64,000 bases of DNA from Onthophagus taurus (lineage: Eukaryota; Arthropoda; Insecta; Coleoptera; Scarabaeidae). The stretch covers positions 18,173,501 through 18,237,500 of the forward strand of contig NC_091971.1 in NCBI RefSeq assembly GCF_036711975.1, written 5' to 3'. Position numbers and translations under genes: made by a program. The notes under the pieces were generated by a model, which ran no database searches, had not been told where the DNA came from, and was given only the letters and a program-made list of their open reading frames with translations. Of this stretch, positions 22,414 to 35,253 are shown one piece after another. The first letter of the stretch is position 1; every line of letters begins with the position of its first letter.

Positions 22414-24214
22414 CTATATCACATCACTAATATCACCTAGCACTTGGCATAAATATAGCACGTATTTATCACTTAATTCAAGTAATACGTTTTATTTTTC
22501 TAAACTACTTTATCACCCTTAAATGCCCGCATATCAACTAAAATGCGTTATTAGGGAATCAATTTCCAAACATCCTCTCCTTAATTTATTGTGAAAAAGG
22601 AATACTGGAGGTGAATAAACAAAAAATGTAAAGACGACGGGGCGAAGCGGTTTTAAATCGTTTCTTGGTTTTCACCTTTCAATAAAAAAATTACTCGTTT
22701 TCTCGAAACATTTCAAATAAAACTTATGACATTTTACTAAAATAAAACGCAAGTAATCGAATTTCAATATTTAACACTTCCTCCAGAAGAATCAGATGTC
22801 CAACAAATAATTAAAACGAAGCAGCCAAGCCGTTGGATTATGCATGAACCCTTATTTTTTGTGTCATGAAAAATAAATTTTAAAAAAATCGTATATCAAG
22901 AACGAATTGAGATATCATCATGAAATAAAAAATATTTTAAAGCCAATTTAATGAAGATTTAATATCATGAAAACATATGCAAAGATTAAATTGAAATACC
23001 ATAGAATTTGGCAGCCAAAAATTCCCAAAGAAATTGTTTTATTTGATATAAAAAAAGAGACTCCCCCTTAAAAACCTTGAAGTAGATTATACTAGTATTA
23101 TTTGGGGTGGTTTAGACTCAATTTCAAATTATTTCATGTCTTGACAATATTAATAATTAAAGCTTTATAATTTTACAATCACGAAATGTAAAAATTTATT
23201 GAATGGTACTGTTTTTCAAGCACAAATCCAATGAGTAGCATTCAAACGGTTTTTATCTGGCAACATTACACCGTTCAAATCGCGAATTATCCCGATATGT
23301 TTTGGTAAATTAATAAAATTGTAAACGACTCACCGAATGGATGTTGTTTCCCTTGGATTTTACTTCGAAGCTCAGCTGGAAAGAAAAGATAAATTAATTT
23401 ATTGTGACAAAAAAAATGAATTAATATGATACCTTTTAACATCCATAAAATAGCAATCCGATGATCTCAACTATATCACATCACTAATATCACCTAGCAC
23501 TTAGCATAAATATAGCACGTATTTATCACTTAATTCAAGTAATAAGTTTTATTTTTCTAAACTACTTTATCACCCTTAAATGCCCGCACATCAACTAAAA
23601 TGCGTTATTAGCGAATCAACTTCCAAACATCCCCTCCTTAATTTATTGTGTGAAGAAGGAATACTGGAGGTGAATAAACAAAAAATGTAAAGGCGACGGT
23701 CGGAGCGGTTTTAAATCGTTTTTTGGTTTTAAAACTCAACCTTTCAATAAAAAAATTACTCGTTTTCTCGAAACATTTCAAATAAAATTTACGTTATTTT
23801 ACTAAAATAAAACGCACTAATCGAATTTCAATGTTTAACACTTTCTGCAAAAGAATCAGGTGCCCAACAAATTATTAAAACGAAGCAGCCAAGACGTTGG
23901 ATTATGTATCATCCCTTATTTTTGTGTCATGAAATATAAATTAAAAAAAATCGTATCTCAAGAACGAATTGAGATATCATCATAAAACAAAAAACATTTT
24001 AAAGCAAATTTAATGAAGAATTAATGCAAATTAATATAATTTCTTATTTTTTATAAACATCGTTGTTATGATACAACAACTCCGTAGCCTTAACGGCATA
24101 CCCAGTACAGCTAAAAATATAAAAATTGAAAAAAATAATAAACAATAAATTATATTAAAGGTAGAAATATTACTCGTAATACCCGAATTCGGACATTATC
24201 TGAAATTTTAACCT

Positions 24215-24478
24215 ACAACGCGTTGTGGGTAAGCTTAAATGATTACAACGCGTTCTAAACAATTTCTTTGCTCATTGAGTAGCTTAAAATACTCACAACG
24301 CGTTGGGGGTATTTAGGTTTACTAAATAGCCGAAATTAACCAATTTTGCACATTGTGGACACCAAAACGTACCTAGAACGCGTTGTCAGTATTTAGTGTT
24401 TACTCAAAACACGTTGTGGACACCAAAAGGTATCCACAACGCGATGTGAGTATTTCACGGTTGCTCACAACACGTTGT
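24215..24478. repeat. Palindrome array, left arm
   Basis: 264-bp block with seven clear copies of ACAACGCGTTGT or one- or two-base variants at 24215, 24245, 24295, 24375, 24406, 24436 and 24467. A more decayed one lies near 24346. Spacing is mostly 30-31 or 50 bp. The core is the palindrome AACGCGTT. Probably binding sites for a protein (inference). Confidence 0.85.
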
Positions 24479-24689
24479 AGCTATTCAATGTTTACTCAAT
24501 TTGTAAACTATCGTAGGTAAGTGGTCTTTCTAACCGAGATACAACAAAAGTTTATTAAGATAAAATGATCTCTTATTGAAATATAGCGATATGAAAATGA
24601 AAATTTTAAATGTTTTGGTGGGGCTACTCCTTGAAGAGTTAGCTCTACAAGGAAAAATAAGAAGATTACAAAGAAAAGTTTCATCGCTG

Positions 24690-27455
24690 TAAAAGCTTCT
24701 ACAGAAAATATTTTAGTAAATCTTATTATTAATGAAATGGCTACGAAAAACAAGAATTTTTGATGAAAATAGGTTTTATGAAGGAATGAACCTTAGAAGT
24801 AATCATGATAGTGACCACATTTCATTGGCAAAGAAAGCTTTGGTTTTTATCGAACGGCGGCTGGAAAGTACCAGCTGCTTATTTTCTTATTAAAAGCTTG
24901 AAAGGCGCAGAAAGTGTCAATTTATTAAAAACAGCGTTGCATTACTGTGGATAGTCCTCAATCCGATTTTTCAAGATCGTTCCACGAGGACCTTGTCGAT
25001 ACTTTAAATAACTCCTGGTCAAATAATTGAAAAAAATGATTTTATTGTGATTGATATTTAAATTAAATTGGTAGCTTTTGACTGTCAAAATGGCTTGTAA
25101 CTAATTGACAATATTCAATTTTGCTTCATAAAGCCACTTAATTAACATAATCATCACCAGCATCCTATTTTCTGCCAAAATTAGCTAGATATAAAAATGT
25201 AAGTGCAAAACAATCTTTTTAATTTTTCTGCAAACATGCTATTTTTGATTGTATTTAATTTAAATCTTATAAGTGTACAGTTCGGGTCAACACTTTAGCA
25301 TACATGTGAACATTCAAGATTAAGAGATGAAGATATTTGAGATGTATAAATTAGGAACAAGGGGGAAGAATGTTCATTATTTCATTATATGTGTTATTAG
25401 ACAAACTCTGTCGTAATCGGCAAATCAGACACTCCAACGTAAAGCAATTGCGCATGAAAACTTAGAACAAAATTTTCTGCAAAATTAATGAAAAGACAAT
25501 TATTTTATTTTATTTACTTCAGAGAAAGTACATAGGCTAGGTTTATTATCAATTACCAGTTGATTTTTGCAATGTGATTTAACTGTATAGTAGATAAATA
25601 AAACAACAAACTTGTTTTACTTGGCATAAAGTAACAACGTTTATTAGGTGTTTTCAAAGTTCACTATCAAAAACCGTTTTGTGTAGAATAACTTGACCTA
25701 CTGCAGTGCTTTCAAACATTTACAAGGAATGCCATAATCAACCAAATCTTAAAGCATAATTGAAACAGACTCCGTCAAAAATATTACCTTTTACGAGAAT
25801 ACTAGATCTGACAACTGTCATGATGGACCAGCATCAATCTATAATGAATGATAACATATAGCAACAATGAGGAAATACAAATTTAAGTTCCTTATGTCAT
25901 GTCTCCAATTCGATGATAAGTTTATGTACATACACTTATTAGAAGACAAATTTGCTTCTATAAGAGAAAAGAAAAATGTTTATTTAAAAATGCCGCGAAA
26001 ATTATACTTCTAGACCATACTTACCCATTGACAAGCAACTGCTGGCGTTCAAAGCAAATACAAATTTCGAATGTACATACCAAATAAGTTAGCAAAATAT
26101 GGATTAAAAATGCTGATGATGTGTGATAGCGGCAGAAAGTAAGTTATTGGTGCTTCACCATATTTGGGCAAAGGCTCAAATATAATTTGCCACTTGGTGA
26201 GTATTATGAAAAAGCTGGTTTTCGATTACTGGACTGGTATACTACTTGAATAATGTGAACCGGCCAAAAATAGACTGGAATGCACTCATTTCAATGAGCA
26301 ATCCAGTCCAGAGAGTGGATTGAACAATCTACTATTTCATCTCAGCTCGCCCATTCCAGCGCCACTGCAATACATTATTCCCTGGTCAATTCAGTGCTGG
26401 ATATATTGTTGTTTTTTGGGAAAAAGCACTGGACTGAATTAACTCTCGGGATTACTGTTTGTGTAGAGGGCACAAAATAGAATTTTGTGCGTCTTGAAAT
26501 AAATTGATTTTTAAATAAAGATAATCTAAAGACAAATACGATTTTCGATTTTCTTTGTAGTAAATAAACTAACTGATGTATTGCTCATCTGTATGACCAC
26601 TTTGAATGTTGCGTCGTCTATTCGACAAAGCATAGCCTTGAGGTATAAAACTCCGCAGCCATACACAACTCCTCAGTAGTTACTTACAGAAAATGTTGTA
26701 GATGTATTTATGACATCTCGCCTCGTCCAGTTCTTGTAATACTTGTAAACATGTTTTTAACAAACTTTTTTAACTTAATTCTTAAACCAGTTAAAACCTC
26801 GTCCGAATTTAATTTATTTAATTGTTGTAAAGCATTAACATCTTTCATATTTTCGACCTAAATCTCAAATGTAACAGAAATACATCATATTTATCATTAT
26901 CATATTCGGAAAGGTGTAAAAATTATGTTCTCCATCTAGAATATAGATAATAAAAATTGCACGCAAGATTGTAATGTTCGACCGAAACCGACCTCAAGTC
27001 ATCAGATGTTATCATCTACCTAGGTATAAAAATCATTTTTTTGAAAACCGTATTTAACTTAATGTATCTTGGTCGAATCTCTCTTGCTTTGAAATTGAAG
27101 TGTCTCGACAGCACGCGACCTCGACATTAAGGTTGTAGAGCCGCAACTTCAAGAATGCTCAACAGCCGAAGTGTAAGTTTCAGCATCAATAGTACAGTAT
27201 CTTGGCAGCAACCTAAGTTTATCCGAGATATACAAATTATACCAAATAATGACCTATGCGAAGTTAGCCCCCAATTAGATAGGATTTTACATGTATAGTA
27301 TTTTGATTATAACAAGAGAACCACTCAACCGATTTCGATAAACATTGTCTCATTCGAAAGCTCAATCTTTGACCAAAATGACCTTTTTTTTAAGTGGTGA
27401 TAACTCGTAAACGATGTACCCGATGATCAATTAATTTTTTTGTATTGGGGGCTAG
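24690..27455. other. Single-copy centre of the large inverted element
   Basis: About 2.8 kb between the arms. AT-rich, with no open frame over about 60 codons and no recognised domain. 26250-26450 has several CACTGGACTG-like short repeats that may be a small non-coding insertion. If the element ever had a gene, it has been replaced or is not recognisable by eye. Confidence 0.5.
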
Positions 27456-27827
27456 ACTTTCTTTTGCAGGAAGTGTTAAACATTGAAATTCGATTAGTGC
27501 ATTTTATTTTAGTAAAATGACGTAAGTTTTATTTGAAATGTTTCGAGAAAACGAGTAATTTTTTTATGGAAAGGTTGAGTTTTAAAACCAAAAAACGATT
27601 TAAAACCGCTTCGCCCCGCGTCTTTACATTTTTTGTTTATTCACCTCCAGTATTCCTTCTTCACACAATAAATTAAGGAGGGGATGTTTGGAAGTTGATC
27701 CGCTAAAAACGCATTTTAGTTGATATGCGAGCATTTAAGGGTGATAAAGTAGTTACTACTTGAAGTAAGTGATAAATACGTGCTATATTTATGCCAAGTG
27801 TTAGATGATATTAGTGATGTGATATAG

Positions 27828-28188
27828 TTGAGATCGTCGGATTGCAATTTTATGGATGTTAAAAGGTATCGTATTAACTCATTTTTTTGTCACAATAAAT
27901 TAAATGATCTTTTCTTTCCAGCTGAGCTTCGAAGTAAATCCCAAGGGAAACAACATCCATTCGGTGAGTCGTTTTCAATTTTATTAATTTCTCAAAACGA
28001 TGAAACTTTTCTTTGTAATCTTCTTATTTTTCCTTGTAGAGCTAACTCTTCAAGGAGTAGCCTCACCAAAACATTTAAAATTTTCATTTTCATATCGCTA
28101 TATTTCAATAAGAGATCATTTTATCTTTATAAACTTTTGTTGTATCTCGGTTAGAAAGACCACTTACCTACGATGGTTTACAAATTGA
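27828..28188 (+). CDS. Two overlapping hypothetical frames (right arm, unit 1)
   Basis: 27828-28154 is a 108-codon frame beginning MRSSDCNFMDVKRYR. 28000-28188 in another frame begins MKLFFVIFLFFLVELTLQG followed by VAS, which reads like a classic secretory signal peptide with a cleavage site, then about 40 residues with no known motif. Both frames recur almost unchanged at 30272-30632. The left-arm copy of the second frame is intact only in part (24508-24690 region). I cannot name a function; duplication without selection could also keep them alike. Confidence 0.3.
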
Positions 28189-28205
28189 GTAAACATTGAA
28201 TAGCT

Positions 28206-28469
28206 ACAACGTGTTGTGAGCAACCGTGAAATACTCACATCGCCTTGTGGATACCTTTTGGTGCCCACAACGTGTTTTGAGTAAACGCTAAATACTCACA
28301 ACGCGTTCTAGGTACGTTTTGGTGTCCACAATGTGCAAAATTGGTTAATTTCGGCTATTTAGTAAACCTAAATACCCCCAACGCGTTGTGAGTATTTTAA
28401 GCTACTCAATGAGCAGAGAAATTGTTCAGAACGCGTTGTAATCATTTAAGCTTACCCACAACGCGTTGT
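28206..28469. repeat. Palindrome array, right arm, unit 1
   Basis: Same 264-bp block as at 24215, in opposite orientation. ACAACGCGTTGT-type sites run from 28206 (ACAACGTGTTGT) to 28458 (ACAACGCGTTGT), and total length is preserved exactly. Flanking extensions such as CCC before and GGG after lengthen some palindromes. Confidence 0.85.
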
Positions 28470-28632
28470 AGGTTAAAATTTCAGATAATGTCCGAATTCG
28501 GGTATTAAGAGTAACATTTCTACCTTTAATATAATTTATTGTTGCTTCTACTACTTTCCTAGTTTTTTTTTCAATTTTTATATTTTTAGCTGTACTGGGT
28601 ATGCCGTTAAGGCTACGGAGTTGTTGTATCAT
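28426..28632 (-). CDS. Hypothetical 68-codon frame beside the array
   Basis: Starts MIQQLRSLNGIPSTAKNIK, has a basic coiled-like stretch (KIEKKTRKVVEATINYIKG) and runs into the palindrome array. A copy at 31076-30870 differs at one residue; the left-arm copy (24070 onward) is frameshifted. No family recognised. Confidence 0.3.
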   Translation of the reverse strand: MIQQLRSLNGIPSTAKNIKIEKKTRKVVEATINYIKGRNVTLNTRIRTLSEILTYNALWVSLNDYNAF

Positions 28633-29230
28633 AACAATGATGTTTATAAAAAATAAGAAATTATATTAATTTGCATTAATTCTTCATTAAATTTGCTTTA
28701 AAATGTTCTTTATTTTATGATGATATCTCAATTCGTTCTTGAGATACGATTTTTTTTAATTTATATTTCATGACACAAAAATAAGAGATGATACATAATC
28801 CAACGTCTTGGCTGTTTCGTTTTAATAATTTGTTGGGCACCTGATTCTTTTGCAGAAAGTGTTAAACATTGAAATTCGATTAGTGCGTTTTATTTTAGTA
28901 AAATAACGTAAGTTTTATTTGAAATGTTTCGAGAAAACGAGTAATTTTTTTATTGAAAGGTTGAGTTTTAAAACCAAAAAACGATTTAAAACCGCTCCGA
29001 CCCGTCGTCTTTACATTTTTTGTTTATTCACCTCCAGTATTCCTTCTTCACACAATAAATTAAGGAGGGGATGTTTGGAAGTTGATTCGCTAATAACGCA
29101 TTTTAGTTGATGTGCGGGCATTTAAGGGTGATAAAGTAGTTTAGAAAAATAAAACTTATTAGTTGAATTAAGTGATAAATACGTGCTATATTTATGCTAA
29201 GTGCTAGGTGATATTAGTGATGTGATATAG

Positions 29231-29413
29231 TTGAGATCATCGGATTGCTATTTTATGGATGTTAAAAGGTATCGTATTAATTCATTTTTTTGTCACAATA
29301 AATTAATTTATCTTTTCTTTCCAGCTGAGCTTCGAAGTAAAATCGAAGGGAAACAACATCCATTCGGTGAGTCGTTTTCAATTTTATTAATTTACCAAAA
29401 CATATCGAGATAA
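29231..29413 (+). CDS. Repeated short open frame (right arm, unit 2)
   Basis: 60-codon version of the MRSSDC frame, with a few substitutions (Tyr for Asn, Ile-Glu for Ser-Gln). This unit lacks the palindrome array and instead continues into a sequence shared with 31830-32400 and 22150-22260. Confidence 0.25.
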   Translation: MRSSDCYFMDVKRYRINSFFCHNKLIYLFFPAELRSKIEGKQHPFGESFSILLIYQNISR

Positions 29414-30271
29414 TTCGCGATTTGAACGGTGTAATGTTGCCAGATAAAAACCGTTTAAACGCTACTCATTGGATTTGTGCTTGAAAAACAGTACCATTCA
29501 ATAAATTTTTACATTTCGTGCTTGTAAAATTATAAAGCTTTAATTATTAACATTGTCAAGACATGAAACAATTTGAAATTGGGTCTAAACCACCCCAAAT
29601 AATACTAGTATAATCTACTTCAAGGTTTTTAAGGGGGAGTCTCTTTTTTTATATCAAATAAAACAATTTCTTTGGGAATTTTTGGCTGCCAAATTATATG
29701 GTATTTCAATTTAATCTTTGCGTATGTTTTCATGATATTAAATCTTCATTAAATTGGTTTTAAAATATTTCTTATTTCATGATGATATCTCAATTCGTTC
29801 TTGATATACGATTTTTTTTAATGTATTTTTCATCACACAAAAAATAAGGGATCATGCATTATCCAACGTCTTGGCTGCTTCGTTTTAATTATTTGGTGGA
29901 CATCTGATTCTTCTGGAGGAAGTGTTAAATATTGAAATTCGATTAATTGCGTTTTATTTTAGTAAAATGACATAAGTTTTATTTGAAATGTTTCGAGAAA
30001 ACGAGTAATTTTTTTATTGAAAGGTGAAAACCAAGACACGATTTAAAACCGCTTCGCTCCGTCGTCTTTACATTTTTTGTTTATTCACCTCCAGTATTCC
30101 TTCTTCACACAATAAATTAAGGAGGGGATGTTTGGAAGTTGATCAGATAAAAACGCATTTTAGTTGATATGCGAGCATTTAAGGGTGATAAAGTAGTTAT
30201 TACTTGAATTAATTGATAAATACGTGCTATATTTATGCCAAGTGTTAGATGATATTAGTGATGTAATATAG

Positions 30272-30632
30272 TTGAGATCGTCGGATTGCAATTTTATGGA
30301 TGTTAAAAGGTATCGTATTAACTCATTTTTTTGTCACAATAAATTAAATGATCTTTTCTTTCCAGCTGAGCTTCGAAGTAAATCCCAAGGGAAACAACAT
30401 CCATTCGGTGAGTCGTTTTCAATTTTATTAATTTCTCAAAACGATGAAACTTTTCTTTGTAATCTTCTTATTTTTCCTTGTAGAGCTAACTCTTCAAGGA
30501 GTAGCCTCACCAAAACATTTAAAATTTTCATTTTCATATCGCTATATTTCAATAAGAGATCATTTTATCTTAATAAACTTTTGTTGTATCTCGGTTAGAA
30601 AGACCACTTACCTACGATGGTTTACAAATTGA
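30272..30632 (+). CDS. Two overlapping hypothetical frames (right arm, unit 3)
   Basis: Near-identical repeat of 27828-28188. 30272-30598 has 108 codons, and 30444-30632 is the frame with the MKLFFVIFLFFLVELTLQG leader. The two units differ at only a few residues, which points to a recent duplication of a block of about 2.4 kb. Confidence 0.3.
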
Positions 30633-30649
30633 GTAAACATTGAATAGCT

Positions 30650-30913
30650 ACAACGTGTTGTGAGCAACCGTGAAATACTCACATCGCGTTGTGGATATTT
30701 TTTGGTGTCCACAACGTGTTTTGAGTAAACGCTAAATACTCACAACGCGTTCTAGGTACGTTTTGGTGTCCACAATGTGCAAAATTGGTTAATTTCGGCT
30801 ATTTAGTAAACCTAAATACCCCCAACGCGTTGTGAGTATTTTAAGCTACTCAATGAGCAGAGAAATTGTTCAGAACGCGTTGTAATCATTTAAGCTTACC
30901 CACAACGCGTTGT
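30650..30913. repeat. Palindrome array, right arm, unit 3
   Basis: Third 264-bp array, from ACAACGTGTTGT at 30650 to ACAACGCGTTGT at 30902. Almost the same as that at 28206. Confidence 0.85.
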
Positions 30914-31076
30914 AGGTTAAAATTTCAGATAATGTCCGAATTCGGGTATTACGAGTAACATTTCTACCTTTAATATAATTTATTGTTGCTTCTACTACTT
31001 TCCTAGTTTTTTTTTCAATTTTTATATTTTTAGCTGTACTGGGTATGCCGTTAAGGCTACGGAGTTGTTGTATCAT
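30870..31076 (-). CDS. Second copy of the 68-codon frame beside the array
   Basis: Same as 28426-28632 with Arg for Leu at one position. Unknown function; it may simply ride along with the repeat. Confidence 0.3.
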   Translation of the reverse strand: MIQQLRSLNGIPSTAKNIKIEKKTRKVVEATINYIKGRNVTRNTRIRTLSEILTYNALWVSLNDYNAF

Positions 31077-33055
31077 AACAATGATGTTTATAAAAAATAA
31101 GAAATTATATTAATTTGCATTAATTCTTCATTAAATTTGCTTTAAAATGTTCTTTATTTTATGATGATATCTCAATTCGTTCTTGAAATACGATTTTTTT
31201 TAAATTTATATTTCATTACACAAAAACTAAGGGATGATGCATAATCCAACGTCTTGGCTGCTTCGTTTTGATTATTTGTTGGACACCTGATTCTTTTGCA
31301 GGAAGTCTTAAACATTGAAATTCGATTAGTGCATTTTATTTTAGTAAAATGACGTAAGTTTTATTTGAAATGTTTCGAGAAAACGAGTAATTTTTTTATT
31401 GAAAGGTTGAGTTTTAAAACCAAAAAACGATTTAAAACCGCTCCGACTCGTCGTCTTTACATTTTTTGTTTATTCACCTCCAGTATTCCTTCTTCACACA
31501 ATAAATTAAGGAGGGGATGTTTGGAAGTTAATTCGCTAATAACGCATTTTAGTTGATGTGCGGGCATTTAAGGGTGATAAAGTAGTTTAGAAAAATAAAA
31601 CTTATTACTTGAATTAAGTGATAAATACGTGCTATATTTATGCTAAGTGCTAGGTGATATAAGTGATGTGATATAGTTGAGATCATCGGATTGCTATTTT
31701 ATGGATGTTAAAAGGTATCATATTAATTCATTTTTTTTGTCACAATAAATTAATTTATCTTTTCTTTCCAGCTGAGCTTCGAACTAAAATCCAAGGGAAA
31801 CAACATCCATTCGGTGAGTCGTTTTCAATTTTATTAATTTACCAAAACATATCGGGATAATTCGCGATTTGAACGGTGTAATGTTGCCAGATAAAAACCG
31901 TTTGAACGCTACTCATTGGATTTGTGCTTGAAAAACAGTACCATTCAATAAATTTTTACATTTCGTGCTTGTAAAATTATAAAGCTTTAATTATTAACAT
32001 TGTCAAGACATGAAATAATTTGAAATTGAGTCTAAACCACCCCAAATAATAGTATAATCTACTTCAAGGTTTTTAAGGGGGAGTCTCTTTTTTTATATCA
32101 AATAAAACAATTTCTTTGGGAATTTTTGGCTGCCAAATTATATGGTATTTCAATTTAATCTTAGCGTATGTTTTCATGATATTAAATCTTCATTAAATTG
32201 GTTTTAAAATATTTCTTATTTCATGATGATATCTCAATTCGTTCTTGATATACGATTTTTTTTTAATGTATTTTTCATCACACAAAAAATAAGGGATCAT
32301 GCATTATCCAACGTCTTGGCTGCTTCGTTTTAATTATTTGGTGGACATCTGATTCTTCTGGAGGAAGTGTTAAATATTAAAATTCGATTAATTGCGTTTT
32401 ATTTTAGTAAAATGACATAAGTTTTATTCGAAATGTTTCGAGAAAACAAGTAATTTTTTTATTGAAAGGTGAAAACCAAGAAACGATTTAAAACCGCTTC
32501 GCCCCGACGTGTTTACATTTTTTGTTTATTCAGCTCCAGTATTCCTTTTTCACACAATAAATTAAGGAGGGGATGTTTGGAAATTCATTCCCTAATAACG
32601 AATTAAGACACATTTAAGGGTGATAAAGTAGTTTAGAAAAATAAAACGTATTACTTGAATTATGAATACGTGCTATATTTTGTGCTTGAAAAATTACAAA
32701 GCTTGAATTATCAACAATGTCAAAAGATGAAATAATTTGAAATTGAGTGTAAACCACTCCAAATAATACTAGTATAATCTAATTCAAGCTTTTTAAGAGG
32801 GGAGTCTCTTTTTATGTATCAAATAAAATGATTTCTTTGGGAATCTTTTTGCTGCCAAATTATGTGGTATTTCAATTTAATATTTTGCGTATATTTTCAT
32901 GATATATTTACTTATTTACAAATTGTTTATAGAAAATAATCTTTACCTTATCCCTCAACCAAGTTGGTGCGTGGATTGTCTAAGTTGCTGGTTGACACAA
33001 TATCTATCCTTGAAATGATCTAAATCTCAAAAATCAAATGATTTTCTTTTCTATA

Positions 33056-35253
33056 CAGGGTCATCCACGACGACCGTCCATTAGAACTTTACAGGGTTCT
33101 GGCCAAAATACAAATTTGAAAATTCAGATTTAAGTATTATCAATTGCGTTCTCTTCGACTAAAATATTTTCAAATATCTAACACTTCCGATTATACCGGA
33201 AGTCGCCACCTAGTTTATTTTTTTAAATGGAACACCCTGTATATTTTTACATATTTGGATTTGTCTGTTTTCAAGGTTTATGAATGACTTTACTTGTTGC
33301 AAATTGATTCGACCGTTCTCGAGTTATTCGAATTTTTCTAGAAAAATCAGCTCCAGCAGACATTTGTTCAAAAAATCAGAGAACACTCGATTTTTGAGAT
33401 ATCAATTTAGGATTCAGAACATGCTTAAGCAACATGATGGAGTATGTTTTGGTGCCGAGTATGGCTGTCTAGAACGTTTGGTCACTTTACTATGGCACGT
33501 TACCTTTTCGAAACTTGGAAGTACCATAACTTCATTTCTTTAAATGGCACCCCCCATATTTTATTACTTAGTCGTCTTCGGTGTCTCATTTTACATCTTT
33601 TATATCCCATATGTCCTATACCTAACATTTATAGTTTGGGAAATAATTAGGGTTTATTGAAAAATGCACACAAATATCGATATTTAACCTAGTGTGTCAT
33701 GAATACCTAGTGCGACCTGGTGAATAACCGAATGAAGTGGAGGTTTGAAAATTTGCAGACTTGTGATGTTTGATGTCAACTTTTCAACTAAAGTATTTTC
33801 AGCTTCCGGATACTTGTGGTTACACCGGAAGAGGTGACAATTTTCATATTTTAAATGGAACATCCTGAGTTTTATAACATTTTTCAATCAAAAATGTCAA
33901 CTACAACGTTACTTAAACTAAAATTAGAACTAAAACTAGAACTAACACTAGAAACTTTCGGGTTTTGTCGTGCGTCTTTTAATAAAAGGTTTGACGTTTC
34001 GGATGCCATGTTGCAACCTTCTTCAGAAACTGGTTTGAGTGATTGAAACCCGAAAGTTTCTAGTGTTAGTTCTAATTTTAGTTTAATTCACACCAGCCTG
34101 AAAGCCTTCGTACTTGTACAACGTTACTTTTTATAATTTATAAATCATCTACTTTGAGCGACGGAAAAAAATTTGGTGTTGGGAATGTTGTTGTGTTATC
34201 AGAGGATCAGTAAGGAATGAGTAAACAGTTTGACATTTGGTAAAGCTATGGTTTATTTCTGTTGGTGTGATGACTAGGTTACTTTTTGTAGTGATCTGTT
34301 CTCAACAAATGCCACATTTGGAATTTAGTAATGAGGATTATTTGAATTAGATAATAATTTATGGAGAGTGCAACGAAATAATTGCGCGTACGTGTCGGCT
34401 GCAATATACAGGGACCTAAAATTGAACAAAAATTTCAAAAATGTAATGAAATACAAGGGTGTTCCATTTGAAATATGAAAATTGTCACCTCTTCACAACC
34501 GGAACCTGAAAATATTTTAGTAAGAAGCTGGCATCAAACACAGAAGTCTGCAAATTTTCTAAAGGCCAGTTCATATGGTTATACACTAGGTCACACTAGG
34601 TATTCATGGCACACTAGGTTAAATATCGATATGATATGTGTGCATTTTTCAAGAAACCCTAATTATCTCCCAAACTATAAATGTTAGGTATAGGAAATAT
34701 GGGATATAAAAGATGTAAAATGAGACACCGAAGACGACTAAGTAATAAAATATGGGGGGTGCCATTTAAAAAAATTAAGTTATGGTATTTCCAAATTTCG
34801 AAAAGTTAACGTGCCGTAGTAAAGTGACCAAACGATCTAGACAGCCGTACTCGGCACCAAAACATACTCCATCATGTTGCTTACGCATGTTCTGAATCCT
34901 AAATTGATATCCCAAAAATCGAGTGTTCTCTGATTTTTTTAACAAATGTCTGCTGGAGCAGATTTTTCTAGAAAAATTCGAATAACTCGAGAACGGCCGA
35001 ATCAAATTGCAAAAAGTAAAGTCATTCATAAACCTTGAAAACGGACAAATCCAAATATGTAAAAATATATAAGGTGTTCTATTTAAAAAAATAAAGTAGG
35101 TGGCGACTTCCGGTATAACCGGAAGTGCTAGAAATCTGAAAATATTTTAGTCGAAGAGAACGCAATTAATAATACTTAAAACTGAATTTTCAAATTTTTG
35201 TATTGACCAGAACCCTGTAAAGTTCTAATGGACGGTCGTCGTGGATGACCCTG
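33056..35253. mobile_element. Foldback transposon, mariner-type ends, no transposase
   Basis: Begins CAGGGTCATCC and ends GGATGACCCTG between TA dinucleotides (33054-33055 and 35254-35255). The unoccupied equivalent is visible in the other arm of the large element near 21750. Arms of about 800 bp mirror each other (33056-33890 against 34450-35253), so open frames such as 33280-33543 and 35029-34775 are the same sequence read twice, not genes. The middle holds the 203-bp insertion at 33914. No catalytic motif was seen. Confidence 0.85.
33914..34116 (-). mobile_element. 203-bp insertion with hammerhead-like core
   Basis: Flanked by the 12-bp direct repeat TACAACGTTACT (33902-33913 and 34117-34128). 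Its outer parts are inverted repeats (about 33923-33965 and 34045-34085). The minus strand between 34026 and 33997 reads CTGAAGA, a stem-loop, then GAAACG, matching the hammerhead ribozyme core pattern CUGANGA...GAAA. Resembles the termini of Penelope-like elements; probably a short non-autonomous relative (inference). Confidence 0.6.

Noticed and set aside
24508..24753. 81-codon minus-strand frame as a separate gene
   Set aside because: It is the left-arm copy of the repeated leader frame, continuing beyond the arm into unique DNA; there is no independent support.
33280..35029. Paired open frames at 33280-33543 (+) and 35029-34775 (-) with nearly the same protein
   Set aside because: They are the two arms of one foldback transposon read in opposite directions, so the conservation comes from the inverted repeat and not from selection on a protein.
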